From NCBI GenBank assembly GCA_947169115.1, contig CAMVOK010000008.1, positions 55,851 through 119,850 of the forward strand: a DNA stretch of 64,000 nucleotides. The letters are read 5' to 3'. This DNA is from an uncultured Prevotellaceae bacterium (lineage in GTDB: Bacteria; Bacteroidota; Bacteroidia; Bacteroidales; Bacteroidaceae). The position numbers and the translations under genes were made by a program. Below, in pieces: positions 46,882 to 55,301 of this stretch; within the stretch, counting starts at the first letter, position 1, and each line of letters starts with the position of its first letter. Under the pieces are notes generated by a model, which saw nothing but the letters and a program-made list of their open reading frames with translations, searched no databases and was not told the DNA's origin.

Positions 46882-47337
46882 ATGACAAAAGAAAAATTAC
46901 GGGAGATACTGGACTATGTTTCGAGGACGTGCAGCATCGTGAGTTGCGCAGTGGCCGTGTATGGTGTGTTTCAGGTGGTCGATTTTGTGGTGGAGGTGAA
47001 GCCGATAGTCGTACCCATTGCCAAGGAAGTGAAGGAAGGCAACATGGATGCACGAGCCATTTTCTCGGGTGCAAACGTGGTGGTGCGCCACGATACGGTG
47101 AGAGTGACGGAGCGGGATACTATCTATCTCGGTCAGAACGAGCCACGACATACAGAGAAATCCATGTCCGTGGATGCCTCACCGCAACAATCGCTACAGG
47201 CACATCGGCTGACGACAGAGGAGGAGCAACGCCTCGACAAGTCGGAAGATAAGGTCTCGGAACAAGAACGAAAGGATATAGATGATGGGGTGTCGAGTTT
47301 CCGTCAACGTATGAGAAGTAAAATGAACAGACAATAA
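46882..47337 (+). CDS. Small membrane-anchored protein of unknown function
   Basis: The 151-residue protein starts at the ATG at 46882; a TTG at 46876 is an unlikely alternative. It has one hydrophobic segment (about residues 20-38) followed by a polar tail. The tail is charged and probably helical at the end (EEEQRLDKSEDKVSEQERKD). I recognise no family. It starts 10 bp after the Fn3-repeat gene and 14 bp before the BACON/LamG gene, so it belongs to the operon. Confidence 0.65.
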   Translation: MTKEKLREILDYVSRTCSIVSCAVAVYGVFQVVDFVVEVKPIVVPIAKEVKEGNMDARAIFSGANVVVRHDTVRVTERDTIYLGQNEPRHTEKSMSVDASPQQSLQAHRLTTEEEQRLDKSEDKVSEQERKDIDDGVSSFRQRMRSKMNRQ

Positions 47338-47351
47338 CAACAAAAAAGTTT

Positions 47352-49004
47352 ATGAAGAGGGGCGTTTTTTTAATTGTATATTTCATTGTCCTAAGCCTTG
47401 TGATTATAAGTTGTGGGGATGACGAGGATGTGAAGGACGAAACTGGCATTATAACCGGTTTTGTTAGTGATTATGCAAGTGCAAATACGCCCATAGTGGG
47501 TGCCACCGTTACAGTTAGTCCTAAGGGATTGGTTAGAGCAACAGGTAGTGATGGACGTTTTGAGTTTGACGGATTGGAACCTGGCAACTATACGATATCG
47601 GTTTCTGCAAATAACTATCAGTCAGACATTAAACGTACGATGGTATATGCAGGCAAGGTTTCATCCTGTGACTTCCTATTGGAAAAAGCTGGCGCATCAA
47701 TAGATATAGCTCCACTAAATTTAGTATTTGGTCGTAATATGGAGCAGACTTCGTTCACAATAACGAATAATACAAATGGGGCACTCGCCTACTCGATCTC
47801 CAATTATCCTGACTACATTCAGGTTACTCCCATTTCTGCAACCGTTGTCGCCAAAGGGAAACAGGCGGTAGGGCTTACACTTATTAACAGAAATAGTATA
47901 ACAACATCACGGTATGGTCAACTTACCGTGAATGTGGGCAATGACTCTTACGTGGTGAATATAACGGTTGACCCTTATCAGGATGTGAATCCAAATGACG
48001 ATGCATCAATAGATATAGCTCCACTAAATTTAGTATTTGGTTGTTATATGGAGCAGACTTCGTTCACAATAACGAATAATACAAATAGTCTGCTCGCTTA
48101 CTCAATCTCCAATTATCCTGAATACATTCAGGTTATTCCCATTTCTGCAACCGTTTCCGCCAAAGGAAAACAGGCGGTAGGACTTACAATTATAAACAGA
48201 AATAGTATAACAATAACACGGTATGGTCAACTTACCGTGAATGTGGGCAATAACTCTTACGTGGTGAATATAACGGTTGACCCTTATCAGGATGTGAATC
48301 CAGATGACGATAATACCGATGATACCAACCTCGATCCAGAGCCTGACGAGGGTGACTTGATGACATTCGGATTAGATGCATATTACAACTTTGACAATGC
48401 TACTTCCGATGACTATATGGGTGCATACAATGCTTTCTTGAATGGTGGTACTTTTATTACAAATACTCCGAATGGGAAAGGTAAGGCCTTACAGCTGAGG
48501 CAGCAGGAGTACATGACATTAAGCGAAAACCCGTTGTGCGGTAAAAAGTCCTTCTCCATCAGCATGTGGGTAAAGGACTTTGGTACTGGAGTGTTTATAC
48601 GTTCAACTTCTGGCAATCATTATGATCTTTCTCCAACTTGGAATGTTGATGGGAGTGGGAAAATCACTTATAATACGTATGATCGCCGATATAGCACATT
48701 TGCTACGAAGCTGTCAAACTATTCAAACAAATGGACGATGGTAACCATTGTTAGTGATGGAACCAGTAACAAACATACACTTTACATCAATGGAACATCT
48801 GCATCATCTGTTTTTTCAGACGGGACAATGGCTTCGACAAATTGCAGTATGCAAATAGGTGGGCAGACGTGGTATTCGGCTGGTAACTATTTAGGATATG
48901 AGAATGCTATATGGACAAGCCAAATGAAAATAGACAATGTCCGTATATACTCTAAAGCACTCTCTGCCAATGATGTGAAAACTATCTATAATTTAGAAAA
49001 ATGA
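47352..49004 (+). CDS. Surface lipoprotein with regulatory-like, two BACON-like and LamG-like domains
   Basis: The 550-residue protein has a lipobox in LVIISCGDDE (Cys at about 19) and a regulatory-like domain (about 30-110). Two nearly identical 103-residue BACON-like repeats (about 115-320) follow. A Asp/Pro-rich linker leads to a C-terminal LamG/concanavalin-like domain (about 345-550; GLDAYYNFDNATSDD, SISMWVKDF, KIDNVRIYSKALSANDV). Such domains bind glycans or glycoproteins. It is AT-rich. Start is by ATG at 47352 with an A/T-rich upstream. Confidence 0.8.
   Translation: MKRGVFLIVYFIVLSLVIISCGDDEDVKDETGIITGFVSDYASANTPIVGATVTVSPKGLVRATGSDGRFEFDGLEPGNYTISVSANNYQSDIKRTMVYAGKVSSCDFLLEKAGASIDIAPLNLVFGRNMEQTSFTITNNTNGALAYSISNYPDYIQVTPISATVVAKGKQAVGLTLINRNSITTSRYGQLTVNVGNDSYVVNITVDPYQDVNPNDDASIDIAPLNLVFGCYMEQTSFTITNNTNSLLAYSISNYPEYIQVIPISATVSAKGKQAVGLTIINRNSITITRYGQLTVNVGNNSYVVNITVDPYQDVNPDDDNTDDTNLDPEPDEGDLMTFGLDAYYNFDNATSDDYMGAYNAFLNGGTFITNTPNGKGKALQLRQQEYMTLSENPLCGKKSFSISMWVKDFGTGVFIRSTSGNHYDLSPTWNVDGSGKITYNTYDRRYSTFATKLSNYSNKWTMVTIVSDGTSNKHTLYINGTSASSVFSDGTMASTNCSMQIGGQTWYSAGNYLGYENAIWTSQMKIDNVRIYSKALSANDVKTIYNLEK
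47694..48311 (+). repeat. 309-bp tandem duplication of the BACON-like unit
   Basis: The unit starting GCATCAATAGATATAGCTCC at 47694 recurs at 48003, a period of 309 bp or 103 codons. DNA similarity is very high over the whole unit, implying recent duplication or gene conversion. Confidence 0.85.
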
Positions 49005-49011
49005 TAGATAA

Positions 49012-50631
49012 ATGGAGAATATAAGTCGTGTTTTTATTTCAGTTTTGTTTTCTGTGCTAATTATATCAGAGACCTCGGCACAGACATTCGATGAATATAA
49101 ACGTCAGCAACAGGCGAAGTACAATAACTATGTGCAGCAGAAGACGGAGGAATACAGGGCCTACCGTGACCGCGTGAATGCGGAGTATGCCGACTATATG
49201 CGCAAGGCTTGGACACGAGAGGAGGCACAACCGGCCCAAGCAATGCCGAAACGCCCCGAACCGCCCAAACCCGTGGTGCGGAACCCTATGGATATGCCCA
49301 AGTTCGGTGCCATTCCGTTCGGGGAGGTGCGCGACCTGAAACTGCCAGATGTGCCGAAGCCAGAGCCGATTATTCCGATTGACGAGTTGGAGCAGTTGGT
49401 GATTAGCGTGCCAGAACCTGTGAAGCCTAACGATAACCCGAACGAAAACCTGAACCCTAACGGGAACGGGAACGATAACGGGAAATCTAATGAGCCGAAA
49501 CCTGAGCCTAAACCAAAACCAAAGGAAGAACAGAAACCAAAGGAGGAAGTAAAACAAGAGGGGCTGACATTCAAGTGGTGCGGCCAGACATGGCAAGTGC
49601 CATTGGAGAAACAGCACAGTTTCCGTCTGAAGAGTACAAGCGAGGCTGATGTGGCCGATGCCTGGAAGACCTTGTCGGGTGTGAAGTATGCAGGCGTGAT
49701 TGCCGCATGTCTGAAGATTCGCAATGTCCATCAGCTGCCCGACTGGGGGTATCTGCGCTTCTTGGATGCGATGGCCGAAGCCTTCCTGCCCGGAATGCAG
49801 AGTGAGGCGCGGCTGCTGGAGATGTTCATATTGGTACAATCGGGCTACCAGGTTCGTATTGCCCGTTCCGAAGGACGATTGTTCTTGTTGGTGCCGTCCA
49901 ATGGCGAAATCTATGGGTACTCTTTCTTGAGAATAGGCGGACGAAAGTTCTATGTGACCGACAAACGGGAAAAGACGGGCTCGTTCCATGTCTTTGAACG
50001 GGACTTCCCACGGGAACAACCCTTTGTGTGGCATATCCGCAAGCTTCCGATATTCTCGTCAGGGATTGTCACCCGTACGCTTCAAAGTAAGCGTAATCCC
50101 GAGATGCGCACAACGGTAGGCATCAGCAAGGGATTGGTGGAGTTCATGAATGGCTATCCCAAGTGTAACGACTGGAATCTCTATGCTTTGGCCTCACTGA
50201 GCAAGGAGGCAAAGGATGGGCTTTATCCCGTATTACGCCAGCGTATAGAAGGTAAGGATAGAACAGATGCCTTGGAGACTTTGCTCAGTTTCGTGCAGAC
50301 GGCATTTGACTATAAGACGGATGGAGAACAATTTGGGGAGGAACGCCCGTTGTTTGGTGACGAGACATTATATTATCCTTATTGCGATTGTGAGGACCGT
50401 GCCATACTTTTCTCCATTCTCGTACGCGAACTTCTTAGCATGGATGTCGTGTTGCTGAACTATCCTGAGCATCTGGCTACGGCTGTACGCATGGACGGGG
50501 AGGTGAAGGGTGACTATTTCGAACTTGACGGTCATCGCTATGTGGTGTGCGACCCTACGTACATCGGTGCCCACGTGGGTGAGTCAATGCCAGACTACAA
50601 GGATGCTGTAGCCACTATTGTACGGATATAG
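49012..50631 (+). CDS. Secreted transglutaminase-like protein
   Basis: The 539-residue protein has an N-terminal signal segment (residues about 8-24), a charged coiled-coil stretch (about 25-75) and a Pro/Lys/Asn-rich linker (about 75-185). The C-terminal domain has the transglutaminase-like triad: Cys460 in CDCEDRAILFS, His487 in YPEHLATAV and Asp514 in VVCDPTY. Such domains act as cysteine peptidases, or as cross-linking or amide-hydrolysing enzymes. It closes the eight-gene surface operon and is followed by a strong hairpin. A role in processing or cross-linking the lipoproteins encoded upstream is plausible but not shown. Confidence 0.78.
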   Translation: MENISRVFISVLFSVLIISETSAQTFDEYKRQQQAKYNNYVQQKTEEYRAYRDRVNAEYADYMRKAWTREEAQPAQAMPKRPEPPKPVVRNPMDMPKFGAIPFGEVRDLKLPDVPKPEPIIPIDELEQLVISVPEPVKPNDNPNENLNPNGNGNDNGKSNEPKPEPKPKPKEEQKPKEEVKQEGLTFKWCGQTWQVPLEKQHSFRLKSTSEADVADAWKTLSGVKYAGVIAACLKIRNVHQLPDWGYLRFLDAMAEAFLPGMQSEARLLEMFILVQSGYQVRIARSEGRLFLLVPSNGEIYGYSFLRIGGRKFYVTDKREKTGSFHVFERDFPREQPFVWHIRKLPIFSSGIVTRTLQSKRNPEMRTTVGISKGLVEFMNGYPKCNDWNLYALASLSKEAKDGLYPVLRQRIEGKDRTDALETLLSFVQTAFDYKTDGEQFGEERPLFGDETLYYPYCDCEDRAILFSILVRELLSMDVVLLNYPEHLATAVRMDGEVKGDYFELDGHRYVVCDPTYIGAHVGESMPDYKDAVATIVRI

Positions 50632-50659
50632 CATTGTCAGAGCACCACTACCCTTTTGA

Positions 50660-50695
50660 TATATTCCTCTCTGCAATGACGCAGAGAGGAATATA
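50660..50695 (+). terminator. Terminator-like hairpin after the surface operon
   Basis: A perfect 15-bp stem (50660-50674 with 50681-50695) has an AATGAC loop. There is no T-run after it, so termination is plausible but not certain. Confidence 0.55.
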
Positions 50696-50749
50696 CTATA
50701 AATACCAGCAAGAAAACTACTATCATTCCTTAATTCTCGTTCTTGGAGC

Positions 50750-50818
50750 ATCAGCCAACTGACGGAATAAAAATCAGCCAACTGACGGAATGAAAATCAG
50801 CCAACTGACGGAATAAAA
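50750..50818. repeat. Three tandem 23-bp repeats
   Basis: The unit ATCAGCCAACTGACGGAATA plus AAA occurs three times (50750, 50773, 50796), with one base change in the middle copy. Each unit contains a TCAG-CCAA-CTGA mini-hairpin. It lies between two convergent genes. Confidence 0.9.
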
Positions 50819-50843
50819 AGCAAAAAAAACTCTTTGTTTGTAT

Positions 50844-52040
50844 CTAATACAGGAGTCCGACAATCCAGATGGGAAGTTTCTTTCCTACTGGGAACTCCAT
50901 AGAGTCAGCAAGAATGTATGAATTGGGAATGTCGGCTATCTGGTCGAAAGTCTTATCCTTGCCACCTACTTCAATGGTGATTCTGCCATCTACGAGAAAA
51001 TCGCCCTGAGTCTTACCATATTCAACGGTATGATCTACGCTGAGTTGGTTAACCACAAAACACTCACGGAGTGTACCTACGTCCTGTTTTGTTCCAAGTG
51101 CACAAAGCATATTAGGATTGTGAACATATATCTTGTCTGGCTTCTGCATTTTAGTAACTGATTTGTTGTCGGCATACAACAGATGCAACAGTTCTGCACG
51201 TTGCATACTCGACAAATAACTCAGTACCGTAGTCTTGTTGATTTCCAGATAGGATGAAAGTTTGGCAATGCTCACATCGTAAGGCTGATTTGTTGCCAGG
51301 AATAGCATCATGGCCTTGAGTTTACGGGTATATGCAGAAACAACACCACAGAACTGGGTCATCTCCTGATCTATGATAAAACTGATAACATTCTCAATGC
51401 GACTATAATATTCTGCTTCGTCTCCGTCATAAAAGGGGTAGTAACCCACACGCAAATACTCTTCAAACAGAGACTGAGGATGGCACATCTTGCATACCTC
51501 ATCGCAGATGGCATCTGCGTCCATTAAGACTTCATCCAGACTATGGAGTGGCAGTTCGATATGCTTATAAAAACGAAGGTATTCACGAAACGAAAGCCCC
51601 GACATATCATAACTCAGAACCCTGCGAGACAAATCAGCATCTGCGTTAAGGATTTGGATAAGCGACGAACCTGTAAACGTTATTTTCATGTCTGGCCAAA
51701 GGTCGATAATTTCTTTAACTTCCTTGCTCCACGTAGGATATTTGTGTACCTCGTCTAGAAAAAGATGCTTACCACCCAGCAAATGAAATTGTTCTGCCGT
51801 TTCCATAAGCGTATGGTTGGTGAAATACATACTATCCATCACACAATACAAGGCTTCACCCGCACTGTCTCCATATTTTTGTTTGATATATTGCCTCATG
51901 AGTGTTGTCTTGCCAACACCACGAGAACCACGGATGGAAACAAGTTGTTTCTCCCAATCGATAAACTTCATTTGTTCACGGACAATATCCATGCTTGTCT
52001 GCGATATCAATATGCGATGCTTTTTGAAAAGAGTTTCCAT
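50844..52040 (-). CDS. AAA ATPase of the DUF4143 type (paralogue)
   Basis: The 398-residue protein is a paralogue of the ATPase at 11561-12772. Walker A is GSRGVGKTT and Walker B is KHLFLDEVHKY. The winged-helix-like region is AKLSSYLEINKTTVLSYL, and the C-terminal EYGKTQGDFLVDGRITIEVGGK corresponds to the paralogue's end. Both stand alone on the minus strand, each with its own phased operator array. Function unknown. Confidence 0.85.
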   Translation of the reverse strand: METLFKKHRILISQTSMDIVREQMKFIDWEKQLVSIRGSRGVGKTTLMRQYIKQKYGDSAGEALYCVMDSMYFTNHTLMETAEQFHLLGGKHLFLDEVHKYPTWSKEVKEIIDLWPDMKITFTGSSLIQILNADADLSRRVLSYDMSGLSFREYLRFYKHIELPLHSLDEVLMDADAICDEVCKMCHPQSLFEEYLRVGYYPFYDGDEAEYYSRIENVISFIIDQEMTQFCGVVSAYTRKLKAMMLFLATNQPYDVSIAKLSSYLEINKTTVLSYLSSMQRAELLHLLYADNKSVTKMQKPDKIYVHNPNMLCALGTKQDVGTLRECFVVNQLSVDHTVEYGKTQGDFLVDGRITIEVGGKDKTFDQIADIPNSYILADSMEFPVGKKLPIWIVGLLY

Positions 52041-52063
52041 AACTATTCATCCGTTTTGCACTG

Positions 52064-52071
52064 CAAAGATA
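52064..52071 (-). promoter_or_regulatory. -7 box of the second ATPase gene
   Basis: TATCTTTG on the minus strand lies 24 bp upstream of the start codon at 52040. The first operator candidate starts 7 bp further upstream. Confidence 0.55.
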
Positions 52072-52077
52072 AAAGAA

Positions 52078-52158
52078 CTTATTGCAATAACCAAAATTAT
52101 AGCAAAAAAGGTTACTGCAATAAGCGATTTTTAATGAATTTTGGTTATTACACTAACC
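52078..52158. promoter_or_regulatory. Three phased operator candidates upstream of the second ATPase gene
   Basis: The units are CTTATTGCAATAACC (52078-52092), GGTTACTGCAATAAG (52110-52124, inverted) and GGTTATTACACTAACC (52143-52158). Start-to-start distances are 32 and 33 bp. The core TTATTGCAATAA is a perfect palindrome. The first unit sits just upstream of the -7 box, like the first palindrome at the paralogous gene. Confidence 0.6.
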
Positions 52159-52421
52159 TTTTTCATTAAAACTATATAAACCTATTAAAGAAAGTTTAAT
52201 AAGTAAATGGACAGAATTAATTGACATTAATTATATTTGAAACGAATTATATTTATTGACCTTAGTTCTCTTAATTATATTATTGGGATTAAGATAAATT
52301 TCTTGCTCCATGTTGTTACGCAAGCGTAGCTGCGCGTCCGATTAGGTGGATAAAATTAAGATAAATTAGGATAATTCGTTTCTAAAAAGCATGTGGGATA
52401 AATTTGATTAGGTACTTATTA
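52159..52421. other. AT-rich intergenic region without a supported gene
   Basis: The region contains TTAATTATATT-like stretches and a small palindromic patch around ACGCAAGCGTAGCTGCGCGT (about 52319-52338). I see no gene, tRNA or clear terminator in it. Confidence 0.5.
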
Positions 52422-52462
52422 GAAGCAAGCTACACTTTGTTCATTTGGCTTAACGGAAACGT
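52422..52462. repeat. 41-bp dispersed repeat, copy 1
   Basis: The sequence beginning GAAGCAAGCTACACTTTG and containing TCATTTGGCTTAACG matches the reverse complement of 60842-60882 with two mismatches. It lies just downstream of the cyclophilin gene. Confidence 0.85.
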
Positions 52463-52468
52463 GAGTTT

Positions 52469-53281
52469 CTAATCCAACACCACAACCCTTTTTATAAACA
52501 CTTCGCGCAATGGACGCTCGCGGTCGTCGGTAGGTGTATTCACGATTTTCTCCACGACATTCATGCCCTCGGTGACCTGACCAAAGATGGTGTACTCCCC
52601 ATCGAGGTGGGGACAACCGCCTTCGGTGGTATAGAGACGTTTCTGCTGTTCGTTGAAGGGACGTGGCGGATTGGCGGCCACGGCTGCCTCGGCCACAGAA
52701 AGGATGCTATCCTGAAGTTCGTAGTAGGCATCCTTGTTGGTTTGCTCCAGACGGTCGAGCCGCTTGGCATTCTTGTCCTGCAACTTACGCCAATGGCCAT
52801 TCACTGCCTCCTGATAAAGGGTTTGATAGAAATCGGCCAATGATGTGGAAGTGTATTTCTCGCCTGTTACGATGTACCATTGCGTAGAGGAACTGGCCTT
52901 TTCGGGATTCTTGTCGTCGGGCTGTCGGGCTGCTGCCAACATGCCACGGCGATGGATGTACTTGGGGAAACGTATCTCCTGTGGAACGGTATAGTGCAGA
53001 GCCGAGGTGTCGGCAGTTGCCGGCCGATTGCCAGGACGCAGCGTAGGGTCTCCCGTCTGTATCATCAATCCGGGAACGATACGATGCCACATGATATCGT
53101 CGAACACCCCTTCGCGTGCCAGTCGGACAAAGTTGTCGCGGTGGAGAGGGGTATCATCGAACAGCGTCACGCGAATGTCACCCACCGAGGTCTCTATGAG
53201 TACTTCCGTACCCTCAGTCTTCTTCCCTCCACAAGCCGCCATCAACATGGCAACAAGCAATATACCCAGAACTTGCCTCAT
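52469..53281 (-). CDS. Cyclophilin-type peptidyl-prolyl isomerase lipoprotein
   Basis: The 270-residue protein has a lipobox in VAMLMAACGG (Cys at about 17). The cyclophilin fold has FVRLAREGVFDDIMWHRIVPGLMIQTGDP near the start and GEYTIFGQVTEGMNVVEKI near the end. A helical insertion of about 80 residues (about 145-225) interrupts the domain, as in some Bacteroidetes members. It catalyses proline cis-trans isomerisation and probably helps fold envelope proteins. It is 10 bp downstream of an acyltransferase gene on the same strand. Confidence 0.92.
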   Translation of the reverse strand: MRQVLGILLVAMLMAACGGKKTEGTEVLIETSVGDIRVTLFDDTPLHRDNFVRLAREGVFDDIMWHRIVPGLMIQTGDPTLRPGNRPATADTSALHYTVPQEIRFPKYIHRRGMLAAARQPDDKNPEKASSSTQWYIVTGEKYTSTSLADFYQTLYQEAVNGHWRKLQDKNAKRLDRLEQTNKDAYYELQDSILSVAEAAVAANPPRPFNEQQKRLYTTEGGCPHLDGEYTIFGQVTEGMNVVEKIVNTPTDDRERPLREVFIKRVVVLD

Positions 53282-53291
53282 GTCCTACTTT

Positions 53292-54227
53292 TTATTTCTC
53301 CAACAATAACCAGTGGAATGGTTTTATCTGTGTCATCAGCGAGATTACCACAACATATACCACACAAATCGCCAAAGCTACTGGCAGGGTGACAGTAATA
53401 TCATTCTGTTCGAAGTAAAACCGTTGAGTACAAATAGGCAAAGTATGATAAACATAGAAGAAGAGCGTGTGCTTCCCTAACCAGGCTAATCGACTTGCAA
53501 TAGATGGCAAGATCAACCGCAATAAACAAACTGAAAGAACAAGACCATTTAGCATTTGTAGGATCCGAATCTCAACATCATGCAAAGAAGAATATTCTTT
53601 TACTGGCATATATATAGGAATTTTTATGGCTACATAGAATGCAACGAGGAAAAGAGGAATAAAATACCAAACCTTTTGACTGCGAATCCGCTCAATAGCC
53701 CCCCATTGACGAAACAAAAATCCCAAAAGGAAAAACGGGAACCATGCAAAAGTCCGCTGGAAGGAAAGTTCATGGCCCAAAGGAACAAAGCCAGCCATTA
53801 CCGAAAGGAAAACGACCACAATCAACAATTTCCAGTCTATATGTATTTTACACCAAGACAAAGTTTGTAACATTGTACGCCACCAAAACAAGCTCATAAG
53901 ATACCACATAATATTGACAGGTTTCAGTAGGCCTATCAGGATTAAAGAGGCATCCCAATCCTTATGATGAAGCCACATGGAAAGGAGTATATTTAATATG
54001 TCAAAAATCACGTACACTCCAAGTATTCTCTTCGCCCATTGCCAAAAATGAGACCATGTAGTCACTTTTGTAAAATAACCTGATAGGAGAACGAAAAGAG
54101 GCATCACAAAAGAACTGATAAACCTACATGTCTCAGTACCATAAGGAGAAATGTATTTTACGTGTGCCAGTATGACAAAGAAAATAAGAATGAACTTTAA
54201 CCCATCAAGGCTTCTGTCGCGTTCCAT
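53292..54227 (-). CDS. Membrane acyltransferase (acyltransferase-3 family), copy 3 of 3
   Basis: The 311-residue protein has about ten hydrophobic helices. It starts MERDRSLDGLKFILIF, the typical R-x-x-S-L-D-G-L start of acyltransferase-3 proteins, and has FVMPLFVLLSGYF. Members move acetyl or other acyl groups onto surface sugars. It is very similar to the next gene upstream, including at the DNA level. It is AT-rich relative to the surroundings. The acceptor is unknown. Confidence 0.88.
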   Translation of the reverse strand: MERDRSLDGLKFILIFFVILAHVKYISPYGTETCRFISSFVMPLFVLLSGYFTKVTTWSHFWQWAKRILGVYVIFDILNILLSMWLHHKDWDASLILIGLLKPVNIMWYLMSLFWWRTMLQTLSWCKIHIDWKLLIVVVFLSVMAGFVPLGHELSFQRTFAWFPFFLLGFLFRQWGAIERIRSQKVWYFIPLFLVAFYVAIKIPIYMPVKEYSSLHDVEIRILQMLNGLVLSVCLLRLILPSIASRLAWLGKHTLFFYVYHTLPICTQRFYFEQNDITVTLPVALAICVVYVVVISLMTQIKPFHWLLLEK

Positions 54228-54251
54228 AGACTTATTATATTATTTTTGCTA

Positions 54252-55184
54252 TTATTTTTGTAACACTAACCAACGAAATGGTTTTATCTGTGTCATCAGC
54301 GAGATTACCACAACATATCCCACACTAATCGCCAAGGCTACTGGCAGGGTGACAGTGATGGCATTCTGTTCGAAGTAAAACCGTTGAGCATAAATAGGTA
54401 AAGAATGATACATGTAAAAGTATAGCGAATGCTTCCCTAACCAGCCAAATCGACTTGCAAAAGATGGCATGATTAACCGCAACATACAAACAGAAAGAAC
54501 AAAACCATTTAGCATTTGTAAGGCCCGAACCATCATTGCATGCAAAGATGAATATTCTTTCACTGGTACATAATAAGGAAGTTTTGTGGCTACATATAAT
54601 GCAACAAGGAGAACAGGAATAAAATACCAAACCTTTTGACTGCGAATCCACTCAATAGTTCCCTTCTGACGAAACAAATATCCCACAATGAAAAACGGGA
54701 ACCATGCAAAAGTCCGCTGGAAAGAAAATTCACGTCCTAAAGGAACAAAGCCCATAAGAAGCGATAGCAGAACTGCTATTATACATAAGCTCCATCCATG
54801 ATATTCCCTCCAGGTTCCCACTATCTGTGTTATCGTACGCCACCAAAGCAGACTCATCAGATACCACATGGCAAAATGAGGGTTCATAAGGCCCTCGACA
54901 AAATCAGAGACAAGGTTTTTCTGGTAGAGCCATACAGAAAGCATAGAATGAAGGGCATCAAATATAAGATATATCCCGATAATCTTTAGCGTCCACTGGA
55001 AATACCGCTCCCATGTTGTCACCTTGGTAAAATAACCTGAAAGGAGAATGAAAAAGGGCATCACAAAAGAATGGATAATGAGAAACATCTCATTACCAGA
55101 AAGAGAAATGTATTTTATGTGTAACAGTATGACAAGGAAAACAAGAATGAACTTTAATCCATCAAGGCTTCTGTCGCGTTCCAT
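54252..55184 (-). CDS. Membrane acyltransferase (acyltransferase-3 family), copy 2 of 3
   Basis: The 310-residue protein is the closest paralogue of the gene just downstream (24-bp gap). They share MERDRSLDGLKFIL, PFFILLSGYFTKVTTW, GFVPLGREFSFQRTFAWFPF and the C-terminal SLMTQIKPF. It has the same helix pattern. The divergence is concentrated in loops, suggesting duplication followed by change of acceptor or donor. Confidence 0.88.
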   Translation of the reverse strand: MERDRSLDGLKFILVFLVILLHIKYISLSGNEMFLIIHSFVMPFFILLSGYFTKVTTWERYFQWTLKIIGIYLIFDALHSMLSVWLYQKNLVSDFVEGLMNPHFAMWYLMSLLWWRTITQIVGTWREYHGWSLCIIAVLLSLLMGFVPLGREFSFQRTFAWFPFFIVGYLFRQKGTIEWIRSQKVWYFIPVLLVALYVATKLPYYVPVKEYSSLHAMMVRALQMLNGFVLSVCMLRLIMPSFASRFGWLGKHSLYFYMYHSLPIYAQRFYFEQNAITVTLPVALAISVGYVVVISLMTQIKPFRWLVLQK

Positions 55185-55253
55185 ATATTTTAAATCATGG
55201 GACGTAATATCCCGTTTTCAGTATTTCGACTGCAATGGTACAAAGTTTTTTAA

Positions 55254-55288
55254 ACTTTTAACTTTTAATTTTTAATTTTTAATTAAAT
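55254..55288. repeat. ACTTTTA/ATTTTTA heptamer array
   Basis: Four to five 7-nt units lie between the second and first acyltransferase genes. Similar A/T heptamers occur at 56310-56349 and 63784-63813. Confidence 0.75.
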
Positions 55289-55301
55289 TTCGTTCCACGG
55301 A

